This document shows positions 1 through 11,339 of a stretch of DNA of 64,000 nt, piece by piece. Source of the DNA: Hevea brasiliensis (Eukaryota; Streptophyta; Magnoliopsida; Malpighiales; Euphorbiaceae); assembly GCF_030052815.1 (NCBI RefSeq), contig NC_079507.1, positions 59,337,119 to 59,401,118 of the forward strand, given 5' to 3'. Both the position numbers and the translations under genes were made by a program. The notes beneath the pieces were generated by a model, which saw only the letters and a list, made by a program, of their open reading frames with translations, did not search any database and was not told the DNA's origin. Position 1 is the first letter of the stretch, and every line of letters starts with the position of its first letter.

Positions 1-430
1 TCATCAAATATAAATACCCAAACCTTGATTTATCATCAGTAAAGGTAATAAAATAATGAAAATCGCCTCTAGCCATTTCTTTAAATGGACCACATACATC
101 ACTATGTATTAGCTCCAAAATATTTTCAGTTCTTAGCCCTTATCCAACAAAGGGTGATTTGGTTATTTTTCCCTGAAGGCAGGATTCACAGGTTGGAGTA
201 GGTTCAGAACCCAATGAGGATAGAATCCTCATTTTCTCCCGTTTTACAATCCTATCTTTTGCAACATGACCTAATCTTAAGTGCCAAATATATTTTGAAC
301 TTGAGTTGATTTTCACCATGGCATTGCATTCTTTTAGATTGCTATACTCTGGGCAGTTCCTTTTCTAGTGCCCATCCTGCTGGTAGTGAAAACACTTCCC
401 TTTGCCTTCATCAGTTTTAGTTTTCCCTTT
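1..430 (-). pseudogene. copia zinc-knuckle, pre-integrase and integrase remnant; protease missing
   Basis: After the gag stop the same minus-strand frame reads a degenerate nucleocapsid knuckle, CFHYQQDGH-stop-KRNC (about 350-395). The second Cys is now Tyr and a Trp codon is now a stop. Fewer than 25 codons later comes the GAG pre-integrase motif WHLRLGHVAKDRI (about 240-290), then CESCLQGK and the integrase start ELIHSDVCGPFKEMARG with FITFTDDKSRFGY. Intact copia elements carry an aspartic protease with a D(T/S)G motif of roughly 100 or more residues between knuckle and pre-integrase. None is present, so this copy has an internal deletion. The integrase runs off the window edge. Confidence 0.75.
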
Positions 431-1165
431 CTATTTAGCTATTTTCTTGGAAGGACTAGGAATTAGAGGTTTCTTTTTCTTATTACCTTTCTTCTTGTTG
501 GACTTTCCAGCAAAAGAAGATGCAATCAAAGCTACTTCTTTTTCTTTATTGCCCGACATATTCTTTTGGGTAATAACCAACATGTTAAGCAGACCAGCCA
601 AGGTATATTCCTGCTTAGTTATATGAAAATTTGTCACAAAATTCTCAAATGACTCAGGAAGGGACTGAAGGATCAAATCCGTTTGCAGTTGGAAATCTAT
701 GTTAAAGTCAAGATGTTCTAGCTGCTCAATCAGCCGAATCATCTTTTGGACATGATCCCCAACATCCTGTCCCTCAAACATCCTCATGCGTAACAGCTGT
801 CTAGATATCTCATACCTAGCATTCTTGCTGTGCTCACCATACAACTCTTGTAGGTGAAGAAGAATCTCACTCACACTCTGCATGTTCTCATGCTGCTTCT
901 GTAACTCATTACTCATAGAAGTAAGCATGTAACACTTGGCTCTCATATCATGCTCCTTCCACTTGTCCAAAATTTCATGTTCCTCTTCATTGGCCTCTGG
1001 AGGTAAGGGACTAGGAACATTTGAGTCTAGAACATATCCTATATGTTCAAGGTTCAGGACAAGTTTCGAATTTCTTAGCCAATCAGATAGATTAGGTCCT
1101 GTCAACCTATTGCGATCAAGGATGCTTGCAAGAATATTGGATGGTGGTGGTTGTTCTGTGCTCAT
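431..1165 (-). pseudogene. copia gag polyprotein, N-terminal part
   Basis: A 244-codon minus-strand frame encodes a copia-type Gag (UBN2/Retrotrans_gag-like). Gag packages element RNA in cytoplasmic virus-like particles. The start fits the family: an acidic N-terminus with ASILDRNRLTGPNLSDWLRN, the usual opening in which a tryptophan follows a GxN-type motif. The middle shows the helical LQELYGEHS...ARYEISRQLL signature, and the C-terminus is a lysine-rich GNKKKKP stretch just before the zinc-knuckle position. The frame ends at a stop where an intact element would read through into the nucleocapsid and protease. It is the longest uninterrupted piece of this element in the window. Confidence 0.85.
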
Positions 1166-2703
1166 TATTATCAGAAAATTAACTGCAGAAAATAATCAGA
1201 TTAATTAGTAAATGTATCATGTAATTAACTAAAATGATTATGGTCTTTTAATCAAATTGGTCCTTCCACTAACTTAGCGAATCCTACACTTCCAAAGTAG
1301 AAAACAGAAATCTAGTGAGTGATTGAATTCTTCTAATTCTATTGATCATCCTTAGGTACATCCATTATTGGAATTACAATAAACTATAAGTGAGCAACTC
1401 TTTTGCCCATCACATCTCATGTGAGGTTCAATCATTTTCCTAGCCTCTAATGCTCAAAATCTCAGGCACATCTATTATTGACTTATCTTTCATTAGTTAA
1501 GTTGATCCCATTGAGCCAGTAAACATGCAAATAATTTTAATGTCCTCAGGCACATCCATTATTGGCCACCAAACCATTTACATATTTACAACATCTCATG
1601 CTTAACAATTATTCTTAAGAAAATCTTTTAAATTAATTGCATCTTATGCAAGTATTTAAAATTTCTTAAAATAATTGCCTCAATGGAGGGCCCATGTTAT
1701 AATTACTTTAATTATAGCATTTCTAACTTAATCATTTGTTTGAAAGATTTTGTGGTCATTCTAATTATTATTAAGGTCTTACTTTGCACATTATCCAATT
1801 AGCATGCATATATCATATAATTACATACATTCCCATACATCTCATGCATTCATGGATAATAAATAAATATGATATAATCATGGACTTTTCTAAGGGATTC
1901 AATTCTGAGCCACCAAGAATTGAATCAAGGCATTCCTAGGTGTATTTCATTCATTCATTTTACAAGAGTTGCTGAAGGAGTACATAATCAACACTTGATC
2001 TTGAATTCCTCCTACTAGTCCTTCCAAGGCTCTTAACCTCCTTGATCTTCTTGCAATCTAATTACATAGTAATCCTTAGCATACCAAGGCGAATTTACAA
2101 GAACTAAACAAATGAAATTACAACCGAAAAATATTACAATCTTTATAATACATGCCCAAAATAAATTAAAATAAATTAATTAATTTATAACCCAAAGAAA
2201 CATAAAAGAAATAAATCCAATCACATTGGTCTTTTATAGTCTATGATCATCCATCATGCATATCACTATTTAACAATTAAATAAAACATACATACTTAAA
2301 ATAAATTGAATATCTCATATTCAACTTAAAAATCCAGATTTAAATATGATTTAAACAAATTTAAAAATTCAGATTTGAATCACATTCAAACAACTTTTAA
2401 AATTCATATTTGAATCACATTCAAATAACTTTTAAAATTCAGATCTGAATCACAATTTAATTGTGTGATTAAAACACCTAATTAAACATTTTAATTAGTC
2501 ATAGGATGAACCTTAGATCATACAACAATTGTAGATTCAAAAATCAAACCTTGTGCACACCATTGGAGACCACAAAGTGTGCGCGCCATTGGTGTTCATC
2601 ACCATGCTGCCACTTTGCCTTTGCAACTAGCAATGGATCTATCATCTCATGATCAAACCACACAATTAAATCATATAATCAACAATCTAAATGGTAAATA
2701 TAG
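1166..2703 (-). other. untranslated leader of the copia element
   Basis: About 1.5 kb between the PBS and the gag start has no substantial ORF. It is AT-rich. It holds three spaced copies of a motif of about 20 bp, CTCAGGCACATCCATTATTG and variants, at 1352-1371, 1461-1480 and 1544-1565. Around 2330-2450 there is a degenerate direct repeat built on AAATTCAGATTTGAATCACA. Confidence 0.6.
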
Positions 2704-2717
2704 TGGCTCTGATATCA
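2704..2717 (-). promoter_or_regulatory. primer-binding site, initiator Met tRNA
   Basis: On the minus strand TGATATCAGAGCCA sits two bases after the LTR end. It differs by one base (G to A at position 3) from TGGTATCAGAGCCA, the usual plant copia site pairing with the 3' end of initiator tRNA-Met. Confidence 0.85.
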
Positions 2718-2719
2718 AT

Positions 2720-4846
2720 TGAAGGAGAGGAAGCATGAAAAACATAAGTTTATATCATTGAATTCAAAAATTTTTCGCCTAGGGTCACATGCATCATGCA
2801 AGATTCATTTTTATCTATTTGATTTCAATGAAAAATAACATATTAAAACTCTTTTAATATGTTTTTTGCATCTAGATTTGCCATTTAAGATTTTAGAATT
2901 AATCAAATTAATTCATTAGAACTCTAGATTAGATTAAGAACAAGTGTACTAACCTTTTGATGCACTGCAGTGTGTTTGGCACCTTTGGGATGCGCCTTAG
3001 GACACCAGATGTTGTCCCTCTAACTTGTCCACACCAAGATCACCAATGGCAGCCCTTGAACAGCTTCTAAAGCTTTCTCAGTCAATTAGAAAATCAACTT
3101 TTGCCTTTTTAAAGATTACAGATATAAATAGGACACTAAAAACGATTTTTAGTATTTTTAATTCAAGAGATTGTTGTCTAATCTCTTTGATTTGATGAGA
3201 GATGAAGAAGAAGAGAAGGAGAGGCAGCCAAGGGTGGCTGCATCAAAGAGAAGAGCAATAGCCTGTATTTTTTGTTTTTTCGTTCTTACACTTATATAGC
3301 TAGATCACCACTTAAAACCCTTGCCACATGTCACCTTTCAATTAGCTCTAGGTTTAATTGACCCAATCATATTGTGCCAAGTGTCAAACTTATATTAATC
3401 TTGACTTTGATCATCTTACATGATTAAAAGACATATGGCAAGCTTATGTGTAATGCCATGTGTCAACATCTCATGGTGCCACATGTCACCCTGTGAAATG
3501 AACAAAATACCCTTGTGTTTTAATTTTGAGTTTTCAACCGAAATTAATTATTTTTCTTCTTCTAATCAATTTATATCAAATATAAATTAATTAATTAATC
3601 TCTATTAATTAATTTCTCATTAATTAAATTCATATTTAAACACTTTAAATATAAATTTAACTTATACTATACATCCATTAACCTAGATTTAGTTTCAAGT
3701 CATGCTAGGGACTTTGCAATCTAATTGAAAACCAAACCTATTTAATTAATCAATTAATTTAATTAATCAATTAAACTCTTTAATTAATTAATTAAATCAT
3801 ATTTAATTTAGTAATTACTTGTGTATGTGTTTGACTTACTAGGCTCATTACTAATTGGCAATGAGACATGATATCAACTCTTAATATCATCAGAACTCTT
3901 TCTTATCATAAATGATTTCTCTAAATCATTTTATGCACCTCATAGACCATGGTTAACACCTAGCATAGTATGCCATGGCCACCCAATCAGTAATAAGGTT
4001 TACCTTAAATGAATCTATAATTATATATTATCATGCACTAGAATCTCTCTGTTATAAAATCCCAATTCGAGCTGGAGTCATGGTATATGTCAAACCCCAT
4101 TTACTATGAATATTGTGTTCTCTTTTAATTCCAGCTCTTGATCAAAAAGATTTTCTCATCAGCAACTCTTTTCTGATTAAATCTATCTGTCATGGCCAGG
4201 AACTTGAAACATCAAGAACAATTAAATGAACATAGGATTTTATCCCTATTTACTTAGGGTAATAGATTCCATCTTGATCAACACTTACCTCCATATATAA
4301 CTAGTAGGAGCCAACATATGCCCATATACCCATACACAGTACAAGTATGAAAGCAGTATCAAACTCAAACCACTTATATACAAGATAACTGTTCTATTTC
4401 AGGTCTAAAGATTATATGCATTGATATGATTTATGATAATATATTAAAAAGAGTAAACTCCATGTGCTTGTCATAAATGTCATTGGTTCGGCCTACTTAT
4501 CATGTATAAGTGCCTATCATGTTTGTTATATGGCATGAAACTCACAATTCCATCTTATTTATATGTCATATAAATACATTGAAATAAACATGAATACAAT
4601 CTTTATGGATAAGTCATGTCCTTATTGTGAAGTATCCTCGATTGTGAACCAATTTATAATACTTTGTACTAAAAATACTGTCACTCATATTCTTAACAAC
4701 TTAAGAATAGAATTTCTAACAAAATATCAATGGACCTTTTCAATTAGACAAAAATATATTATGTAAACGGAAAAGTAAACCTTTTATTAATAAAACATAT
4801 ACAAGATACATACTAAAATGATATACTCTAAGGCATACTACTAACA
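2720..4846 (-). repeat. 5' LTR of the copia element (2127 bp)
   Basis: On the minus strand the LTR begins TGTTAGTAGTATGCCTTAG (4846) and ends CTCTCCTTCA (2720), directly before the PBS, giving TG...CA ends. It is very AT-rich, with many TTAATTAA-type palindromes at 3560-3800. Short ORFs inside (for example 4563-4766) are LTR sequence and not genes. The flanking bases at 4847-4851 (GTTCG) would be the target-site duplication, but the partner copy is outside the window. Confidence 0.85.
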
Positions 4847-6075
4847 GTTCGGGGCTAGGAGAAGGTCTTCCCATCTCCACCCTGTACAAATCTAGGTTAG
4901 GGCCGGATCGGAGAAAATTAATCGGGTTCCAGGCGAGGCGGGGCGGGGCGGGGCGGGGCTGGGCTGTGTGGTAAAGGTTCGTAAACTTTTGCCATCTTTA
5001 TGTATGTACAAGGATTTTATAGTAACTATTAACTATAGTGAGTTCCACATGTGTCTTACCATGATCAATTATTATAATTAAACCATTATATGTACAACGA
5101 TTGCACCAAGTAAAAATTCGTTTTAAGAAGGTAAATAAAGGAGTGACTAGAGCACCATCATCACCCTTTGGTGCACACACCTCACAAGACCTTCTTTTTT
5201 TGGATTAATTTCACTTATGATTCTTAAATTTTAGGTTTTTAATAAAATCATCTTTAAACTTTGATTTATATTTTAAAACTCTCCCAATTTAGATTTAGCA
5301 CGCAATAAATCCATTATGACCTGATTTTATAGGTTTATAGATTACAAAATTGATGTAGCGAAAAAAAAAACAAACTCTTTTCTCTCTTCTTTCTCTCTAT
5401 CTCTCTTGCCATGACACTCAAAATCGCAATAAGTAAACAACTCAAACTCTTCAATAATCAAAATCATACCAAGGAAAATTAAACAGCTAAACCCACACAA
5501 GAAAGAAATTAATTAGAACCAAATTTCAACAAATAGTACAATCTAATAAAAATATTCATATATAAGATAAATTTCTAAAATTATGAATTATCCCTAAATT
5601 TTAAGAGTTGTAATAAAAATATTCTTAAAATTAAATAAATAAAATAAAATTCTCTAAACTTTGAAATTTTGCATAATAAAATCTTTATAACTCTTAATAA
5701 CTAGTTTATAAGTAACGCATAAATGTGGACAATTCACAGTAGCGATAACATAGAGAATTGCTATTATTTTTGGAGATAAAATATTTCTAATCAGTTGCTA
5801 TACTTTTAGTTATTCATTATTTTATATAGCAGAGATTCTTTTCTGGTTGATCTATGAAGAAAATTATAGCTGGTTTTACTACTATTACATAGAGGAGAAA
5901 GAATTGTCCGTGTCATTGCCACTTTAAATTGTAAAACTAGCTATTGAGAATTAAAAAGACTTTTTTTGTGCAAAATTTCAAAATTCAAGAGGTTTTGTCT
6001 TACATTTTAAAGTTTAGTGACAGTTTTGTTACAATCAGAACAACTATTAAAATTTATCCCATAAATAATTATAAT
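4847..6075. other. intergenic spacer, no gene seen
   Basis: AT-rich DNA without a credible gene. It holds a G-rich tract at 4940-4963 (four GGGG runs with 1-nt loops, then GGG) inside a short GC-rich patch (4885-4975). An imperfect foldback spans about 5570-6060: the left arm around AAACTTTGAAATTTTGCA (5654-5674) pairs loosely with the right arm around TGCAAAATTTCAAAATTC (5968-5990). The foldback could be a decayed MITE. Confidence 0.4.
4940..4963 (+). repeat. (GGGGC)n tract, G-quadruplex type
   Basis: Four runs of GGGG are separated by single C residues and followed by CT and GGG. This meets the usual G4 pattern with 1-nt loops and stands out strongly in a region of about 70% AT. Confidence 0.7.
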
Positions 6076-6085
6076 AATGTCGATG

Positions 6086-7399
6086 CCTGATGAATGGAGG
6101 AGGAGTATTTTAGTACCTATTTTTAAAAATAAGGGAGACATACAGAGTTGCTCAAACTATAGGGGAATTAAACTCATGAGTCATACTATGAAGTTGTGGG
6201 AGAAAGTTGTGGAGCATCGACTACGTCATGATACTTCTATCTCTCCCAATCAATTTGGTTTCATGCCCGGTCGTTAACTATGGAAGCGATCTTTCTCATT
6301 AGAAGCTTGATAGAGAAATATAGAGATGTGAAGAAAGATCTACACATGGTTTTTTATTGATTTGGAGAAGGCTTATGATAGTGTTCCAAGAGATGTCTTA
6401 TGGAATATGTTAGAACAAAAGAGGGTATTTATTAGGTACATATAAGTGTTGAAAGATATGTATGAAGGAGCAACTACTATTGTGCGCACAGTGGGAGGGG
6501 ACACAAGAGATTTTCCTATCTTAATTGGATTGCACCAAGGATCAGCCATAAGCCCTTACCTTTTTACATTAGTTTTAGATGAATTGACGAAACATATACA
6601 AGAGAGTATTCCTTGGTGCATGATGTTTGCAGATGATATTGTTCTAATAGATGAGACATGAGAAGGAGTCAATAGAAAGCTAGAGCTTTGGAGAAGTACT
6701 CTAGAGTCAAATGGTTTTAAGTTAAGTAAAACGAAGACAGAATACATGCATTGTAAGTTCAGTGAAGGCCAAACTGGTGATAGGGAAGGAGTTAGTTTGA
6801 ATGGAGTGGTACTATCCCAAAGTAATCACTTTAAATATCTAGGCTCAATCCTTCAAGTAGATGGGGAATGTAAGGAGTATGTTAGTCATAGGATTAAAAC
6901 CGGATGGTTGAAATGGAGACGTGCCATGGGAGTTTTATGTGATCATAAGATTCCCAATAAGTTGAAAGGAAAATTTTACCGTACAGCCATACGACCGGCT
7001 ATGTTATATGGTAGTGAGTGTTTGAAAGAGTCATATGCGTCTAAGATAAGAGTTGCAGAGATGAGAATGTTAAGGTGGATGAGTGGCCATACTAGACTAG
7101 ATAAAGTCCGTAATGAGAGTATTAGAGAAAAGGTAGGAGTGGTGCCAATTGAAGATAAGTTGAGAGAATGGAGATTGAGGTAGTTTGGTCATGTGAAGAG
7201 TAGACATACGGAGGCTCCAGTTAGACAAGTAGAGCACATTAGGTTAGAGGATAGAAAGAAAAAAAGGGGTAGACCTAAATTAACTTGGAGGAGAGTAGTA
7301 CAACATGACCTAGAAGCATTACACATTTCTGAGGATTTAACCCATCGTTTAGAGTGGAGAAAACGAATCCATATAGCCGATCCCAAATTTTTGGGATAA
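6086..7399 (+). pseudogene. LINE reverse transcriptase, broken
   Basis: Reverse transcriptase of the truncated RTE element. Visible motifs in order are [40 protein letters not shown] (catalytic Asp), LHQGSAISPYLF, the active-site MMFADDIVLID (FADD form), then the C-terminal YGSEC...RMLRWMSGHTR and DRKKKRGRPKLTW region. Breaks: a frameshift just after the MPGR motif (about 6270), another near 6350, stops near 6443, 6659 and 7181, and a small deletion that removes two residues after GSEC. It cannot make an active enzyme. Confidence 0.85.
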
Positions 7400-7425
7400 A
7401 GGCTTAATTGAGTTGAGTTGAGTAG
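6086..7425 (+). mobile_element. RTE-clade LINE, 5'-truncated copy
   Basis: A non-LTR retrotransposon fragment on the plus strand. It starts abruptly inside the reverse transcriptase (PDEWRRSILVPIFKNKG) and ends with the 3' pentamer run (TTGAG)3 at about 7407-7423, which replaces a poly(A) tail in this clade. It is flanked by the 10-bp target-site duplication AATGTCGATG (6076-6085 and 7426-7435). Length is about 1.34 kb, against 3.9 kb for the full-length relative next to it, so it is a typical 5'-truncated insertion. The protein matches the adjacent minus-strand copy closely along its whole length. Confidence 0.9.
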
Positions 7426-7541
7426 AATGTCGATGAATAAAAGAAGAAAAAAAAAAGCAGCAGGCAGGGATTGAGATTTGAGAGGATGATGTTCAGTTCA
7501 AGTTCAAGATCAACTCAACTCAACTCAACTCAACTAAGCCT

Positions 7542-8960
7542 TTATCCCAAAAATTTGGGGTCGGCTATATGGATTCGCTTTCTCCACTCTGAACGATTTT
7601 GGGTTAAATCCTCAGAAATATGTAATGCTTTTAGGTCATGCTGTACTACTCTACTCCAAGTCAATTTAGGTCTACCCCTTTTTTTCTTTCTATCCTCTAA
7701 CCTAATGTGCTCTACTTGTCTAACTGGAGCCTCCGTATGTCTATACTTCACATGACCAAACCACCTCAATCTCCATTCTCTCAACTTATCTTCAATTGGC
7801 ATCGCTCCTACCTTTTCTCTAATACTCTCATTACGGACTTTATCTAGTCTAGTATGGCCACTCATCCACCTTAACATTCTCATCTCTACAACTCTTATCT
7901 TAGATGCATACGACTCTTTCAGTGCCCAACACTCACTACCATATAACATAGCCTCATTATGGTCAGACTAAAATTTTCCTTTCAACTTATTGGGAATCTT
8001 ACGATCACACAAAACTCCCGTGGCACGTCTCCACTTCAACCATCCGGCTTTAATCCTATGACTAACATCCTCCTCACATCCCCCATCTACTTGAAGGACT
8101 GAGCCTAGATATTTAAAGTTATTACTTTGGGGCAGTACCACTCCATTCAAACTAATTCCTTCCCTATCACCAGTTTAGCCTTCATTGAACTTGCAATGCA
8201 TGTATTCTATCTTCGTTCTACTTAACTTAAAACCCTTTGACTCTAGAGTACTTCTCTAAAGTTCTAGCTTTCTATTGACTCCTTCTCGTGTCTCATCTAT
8301 CATAACAATATCATCCACAAACATCATGCACCAAGGAATACTCTCTTGTATATGTTTCGTCAGTTCATCTAAAACTAATGTAAAAAGGTGAGGGCTTATG
8401 GCTGATCCTTGGTGTAATCCAATTGAGATCGGAAAATCTCTTGTGTTCCCTCCCACTGTGCGCACAATAGTAGTTGCTTCTTCATACATATCTTTCAATA
8501 CTTGTATGTACCTAATAGATACCTCTTTTGTTCTAACACATTCCATAAGACCTCTTTTGGAACACTATCATAAGCTTTCTCCAAATCAATAAAAACCATG
8601 TGTAGATCTTTCTTCACATCTCTATATTTCTCCATCAAGCTTCTAATGAGAAAGATTGCTTCCATAGTTGAACGACCGGGCATGAAACCAAATTGATTGA
8701 GAGAGATAGAAGTATTATGACGTAGTCAATGCTCCACAACTCTCTCCCACAACTTCATAGTATGGCTCATGAGTTTAATTCCCCTATAGTTTGAGCAACT
8801 CTGTATGTCTCTCTTATTTTTAAAAATAGGTACTAAAATACTCTTCTTCCATTCATCAGGCATTTTTTTTGAGTTTAGAATCTTATTAAATAATTTAGTT
8901 AACCATGCCACTCCCATATCTCCTAAATACTTTCACACTTCAATTGGTATTTCATCGGGT
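7542..8960 (-). pseudogene. LINE reverse transcriptase and C-terminal domain, broken
   Basis: Reverse transcriptase of the full-length RTE copy, in fragments. MGVAWLTKLFNKIL...KKMPDEWKKSILVPIFKNK is at 8726-8917, [20 protein letters not shown] and [12 protein letters not shown] at 8495-8683, and GLHQGSAISPHLFTLVLDEL at 8256-8546. The active site reads MMFVDDIVMID: the usual Ala of FADD is Val here, while the plus-strand copy keeps Ala. The C-terminal YGSECWALKES...WMSGHTRLDKV and KKRGRPKLTW segment is intact at 7542-7949. Frameshifts near 8530, 8165 and 7960 separate the pieces. Confidence 0.85.
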
Positions 8961-9178
8961 CCACAGGCTTTACCCACTTTCATTCTCTTAAGTGTTTCCT
9001 TTACTTCTAAAGATCTAATCCTTCTAGTATAAGTCACATTCTTTTCTATTGTTCTATAATCTATATTCACACTATTACCATTTTGACTATTATTAAAGAG
9101 ATCATTAAAATAATTTCTCTATCTTTCTTTAATGTCCTCATCTTTCACCAATATTTTTCCTTCTTTATCCTTAATGCA

Positions 9179-10470
9179 CCTAACTTGATTGAGATCTTGA
9201 CATTTCCTTTCTCTCCTCCTTGCTAATCTATAAATATCTTTCTCTCCTTCTTTAGTTTCAAGTTTCTCATATAACTTTTCAAAGGCCTGTGCTCTTGCTT
9301 GACTAACTGCCTTTTTTGCCTATTTCTTTGCTATCTTGTACTGTTCATATGCCTCATTATTATCACATTTAGGTAATTTTTTATACCATTCTCTTTTTCT
9401 CTTCACTGCCTTTTGTATTTTCTCATTCCACCACCATCTCTCTTTTGAGGGTGGTCCATGTCCTTTAGACTCTCTAAGTTCTTTTCTAGCTACTTCTCTA
9501 ATCTTTGATGCCATCTGTATCCACATATCATTGGCCTCCATATCCAGCTTCCATACTTCGAACTCGAGAAGCTCATTTTTGAACTTCACTTGCTTTACTC
9601 CTTTGAACTCCCACCATTTTGTTCGAGCTACACTATTTCTTCTGACCTTACTTGAATTGTTCCTAAACTTGACATCCAAGACCACCAACCGATGTTGACT
9701 TGTTAAAGCCTCTCCTGGAATGACCTTGCAATCCTTGCATAGAGCTCTATTTGTCTTCCTAGTTAAGAGGAAGTCGATTTGGCTTCTATGTTGTCCACTT
9801 TTGAAAGTCACTAAATGTGACTCTCTTTATCCTTAACGCACCTAACTTGATTGAGATCTTGACATTTCCTTTCTCTCCTCCTTGCTAATCTATAAATATC
9901 TTTCTCCCCTTCTTTAGTTTCAAGTTTCTCATATAACTTTTCAAAGGCCTGTGCTCTTGCTTGACTAACTGCCTTTTTTGCCTCTTTCTTTGCTATTTTG
10001 TACTGTTCATATGCCTCATTATTATCACATTTAGGTAATTTTTTATACCATTCCCTTTTTCTCTTCACTGCCTTTTGTATTTTCTCATTCCACCACCATC
10101 TCTCTTTTGAGGGTGGTCCATGTCCTTTAGACTCTCTAAGTACTTTTCTAGCTACTTCTCTAATCTTTGATGCCATCTGTATCCATATATCATTGGCCTC
10201 CATATCCAGCTTCCATACTTCGGACTCGAGAAGCTCATTTTTGAACTTCACTTGCTTTACTCCTTTGAACTCCCACCATTTTGTTCGAGCTATACTATTT
10301 CTTCTGACCTTACTTGAATTGTTCCTAAACTTGACATTCAAGACCACCAACCGAAGTTGACTTGTTAAAGCCTCTCCTGGAATGACCTTGCAATCCTTGC
10401 ATAGAGCTCTATTTGTTTTCCTAGTTAAGAGGAAGTCGATTTGGCTTCTATCACTAAATGTGACTCTCTT
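9179..10470 (-). repeat. 662-bp tandem duplication inside the RTE element
   Basis: The endonuclease-to-RT linker sequence occurs twice, offset by 662 bp. For example, CCTAACTTGATTGAGATC is at 9179 and again at 9841. The copies differ by only a few substitutions, plus a 19-bp deletion in the copy near 10450. The junction lies at about 9820-9833, where CTCTTTATCC-like microhomology is shared by both ends. Each copy encodes the EFKGVKQVKFKNELLE... and WWWNEKIQKAVKRKREWYKK segment. Confidence 0.9.
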
Positions 10471-11339
10471 TTTATAAAGTAGGTATTTGCTAATATTAGG
10501 TCGTATGCCATAGCAAAATCCATGATGCTTTTTCCCTCCTTATTTCGACTGCCAAAACCAAAACCTCCATGAACATTCTCATAACCTTGTCTATCACTTC
10601 CTACATGGCCATTCAAATCTCCACCAATGAAAACATTCTCTTCATTCGGTATGCTTTGCATTAAATCATCCATATCTTCCCAAAACCTTTGTTTACTCTC
10701 ATTGTCTAGTCCTATTTGTGGGGCATAAGCACTAACTATATTTATTTTTTCTCCTTCTAGTACTAGCTTTACTAGTATAATTCTATCTCCTACTCTTTTC
10801 ACAGCTATTACTGCATCTTTCAATGTCCTGTCTATAATTATGCCCACTCCGTTCTTGTTTCTCTCCTTTCCGGTAAACCACAGTTTATACCCTGAATTAC
10901 CCACTTCTTTACTTTTCTCTCCTACCCATTTAGTCTCCTGAATGCAAGCAATATTCACCCTTCTCCTTTCCAAGGTATCCACAAGCTCCATTAATTTTCC
11001 TGTAAGTGATCCAACATTCCAAGTACCAACCCTGATCCTCCTCCTATCCTGCTCCTTCCTAATTGGTCTCCTTCTATGATATCTTCTATTGTTTTCTATG
11101 TCTATCTTGTGTTCTGTTCCACTATTTATTCTACTATCTGTCCTATGGACTAACTTCTTTACCCATACCCGTCCATGATGTGGGAACCCTTGCTTACTTA
11201 AAACCACACCCGGGCATCGGTATGGCGCGTCGCTTTCGGTGAACGTCCTACACCCTTGCATATTTCTCATTATACCCGGGCTCCGATGTAGCGCGTCGTT
11301 AGTAGAGGACGCCTTAACGTTTATATCATTTGAATCCAT
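10425..11339 (-). pseudogene. LINE endonuclease domain (EEP fold)
   Basis: The N-terminal part of the RTE polyprotein, 304 codons. After a variable leader rich in Asp/Arg/Ser comes the endonuclease/exonuclease/phosphatase fold: RVGTWNVGSLTGK (Asn), IACIQETKWVG (catalytic Glu), NIVSAYAPQ, and FIGGDLNGHVG (Asp/Asn). This domain nicks target DNA for priming. The frame is lost after HLV, because a 19-bp deletion removes the start of the TFKSGQHRSQIDFLL motif. That motif survives in the duplicated copy further on (9773-9811). Confidence 0.85.

Larger units (their letters stand above)
1..4846 (-). mobile_element. Ty1/copia retrotransposon, 5' part (LTR, leader, gag, start of pol)
   Basis: Read on the minus strand, the order is LTR (4846 to 2720), a PBS matching initiator-Met tRNA (2704-2717), a leader of about 1.5 kb, gag (1165 to 431), then a zinc knuckle and integrase-type sequence running off the window start. 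The LTR has TG...CA ends. The protein resembles the Tork/Angela side of plant copia, with pre-integrase motif WHLRLGH and integrase start FITFTDDKSRFGY. The frame is broken: a stop follows gag, another lies in the zinc knuckle, and the protease segment is missing. The 3' LTR and the second target-site copy lie outside the window, so the insertion is incomplete here. It is almost certainly non-autonomous. Confidence 0.88.

Noticed and set aside
402..626. Plus-strand ORF of 74 codons
   Set aside because: Antisense of the copia gag and zinc-knuckle region; no independent features.
2703..2720. Possible tRNA-like match to initiator Met tRNA
   Set aside because: Only the primer-binding complement of 14 bases is present; no tRNA arms.
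9336..10360. Two plus-strand ORFs of 120 codons, almost identical to each other
   Set aside because: Antisense shadows of the duplicated RTE linker; hydrophobic look comes from the opposite strand's Lys/Glu-rich code.
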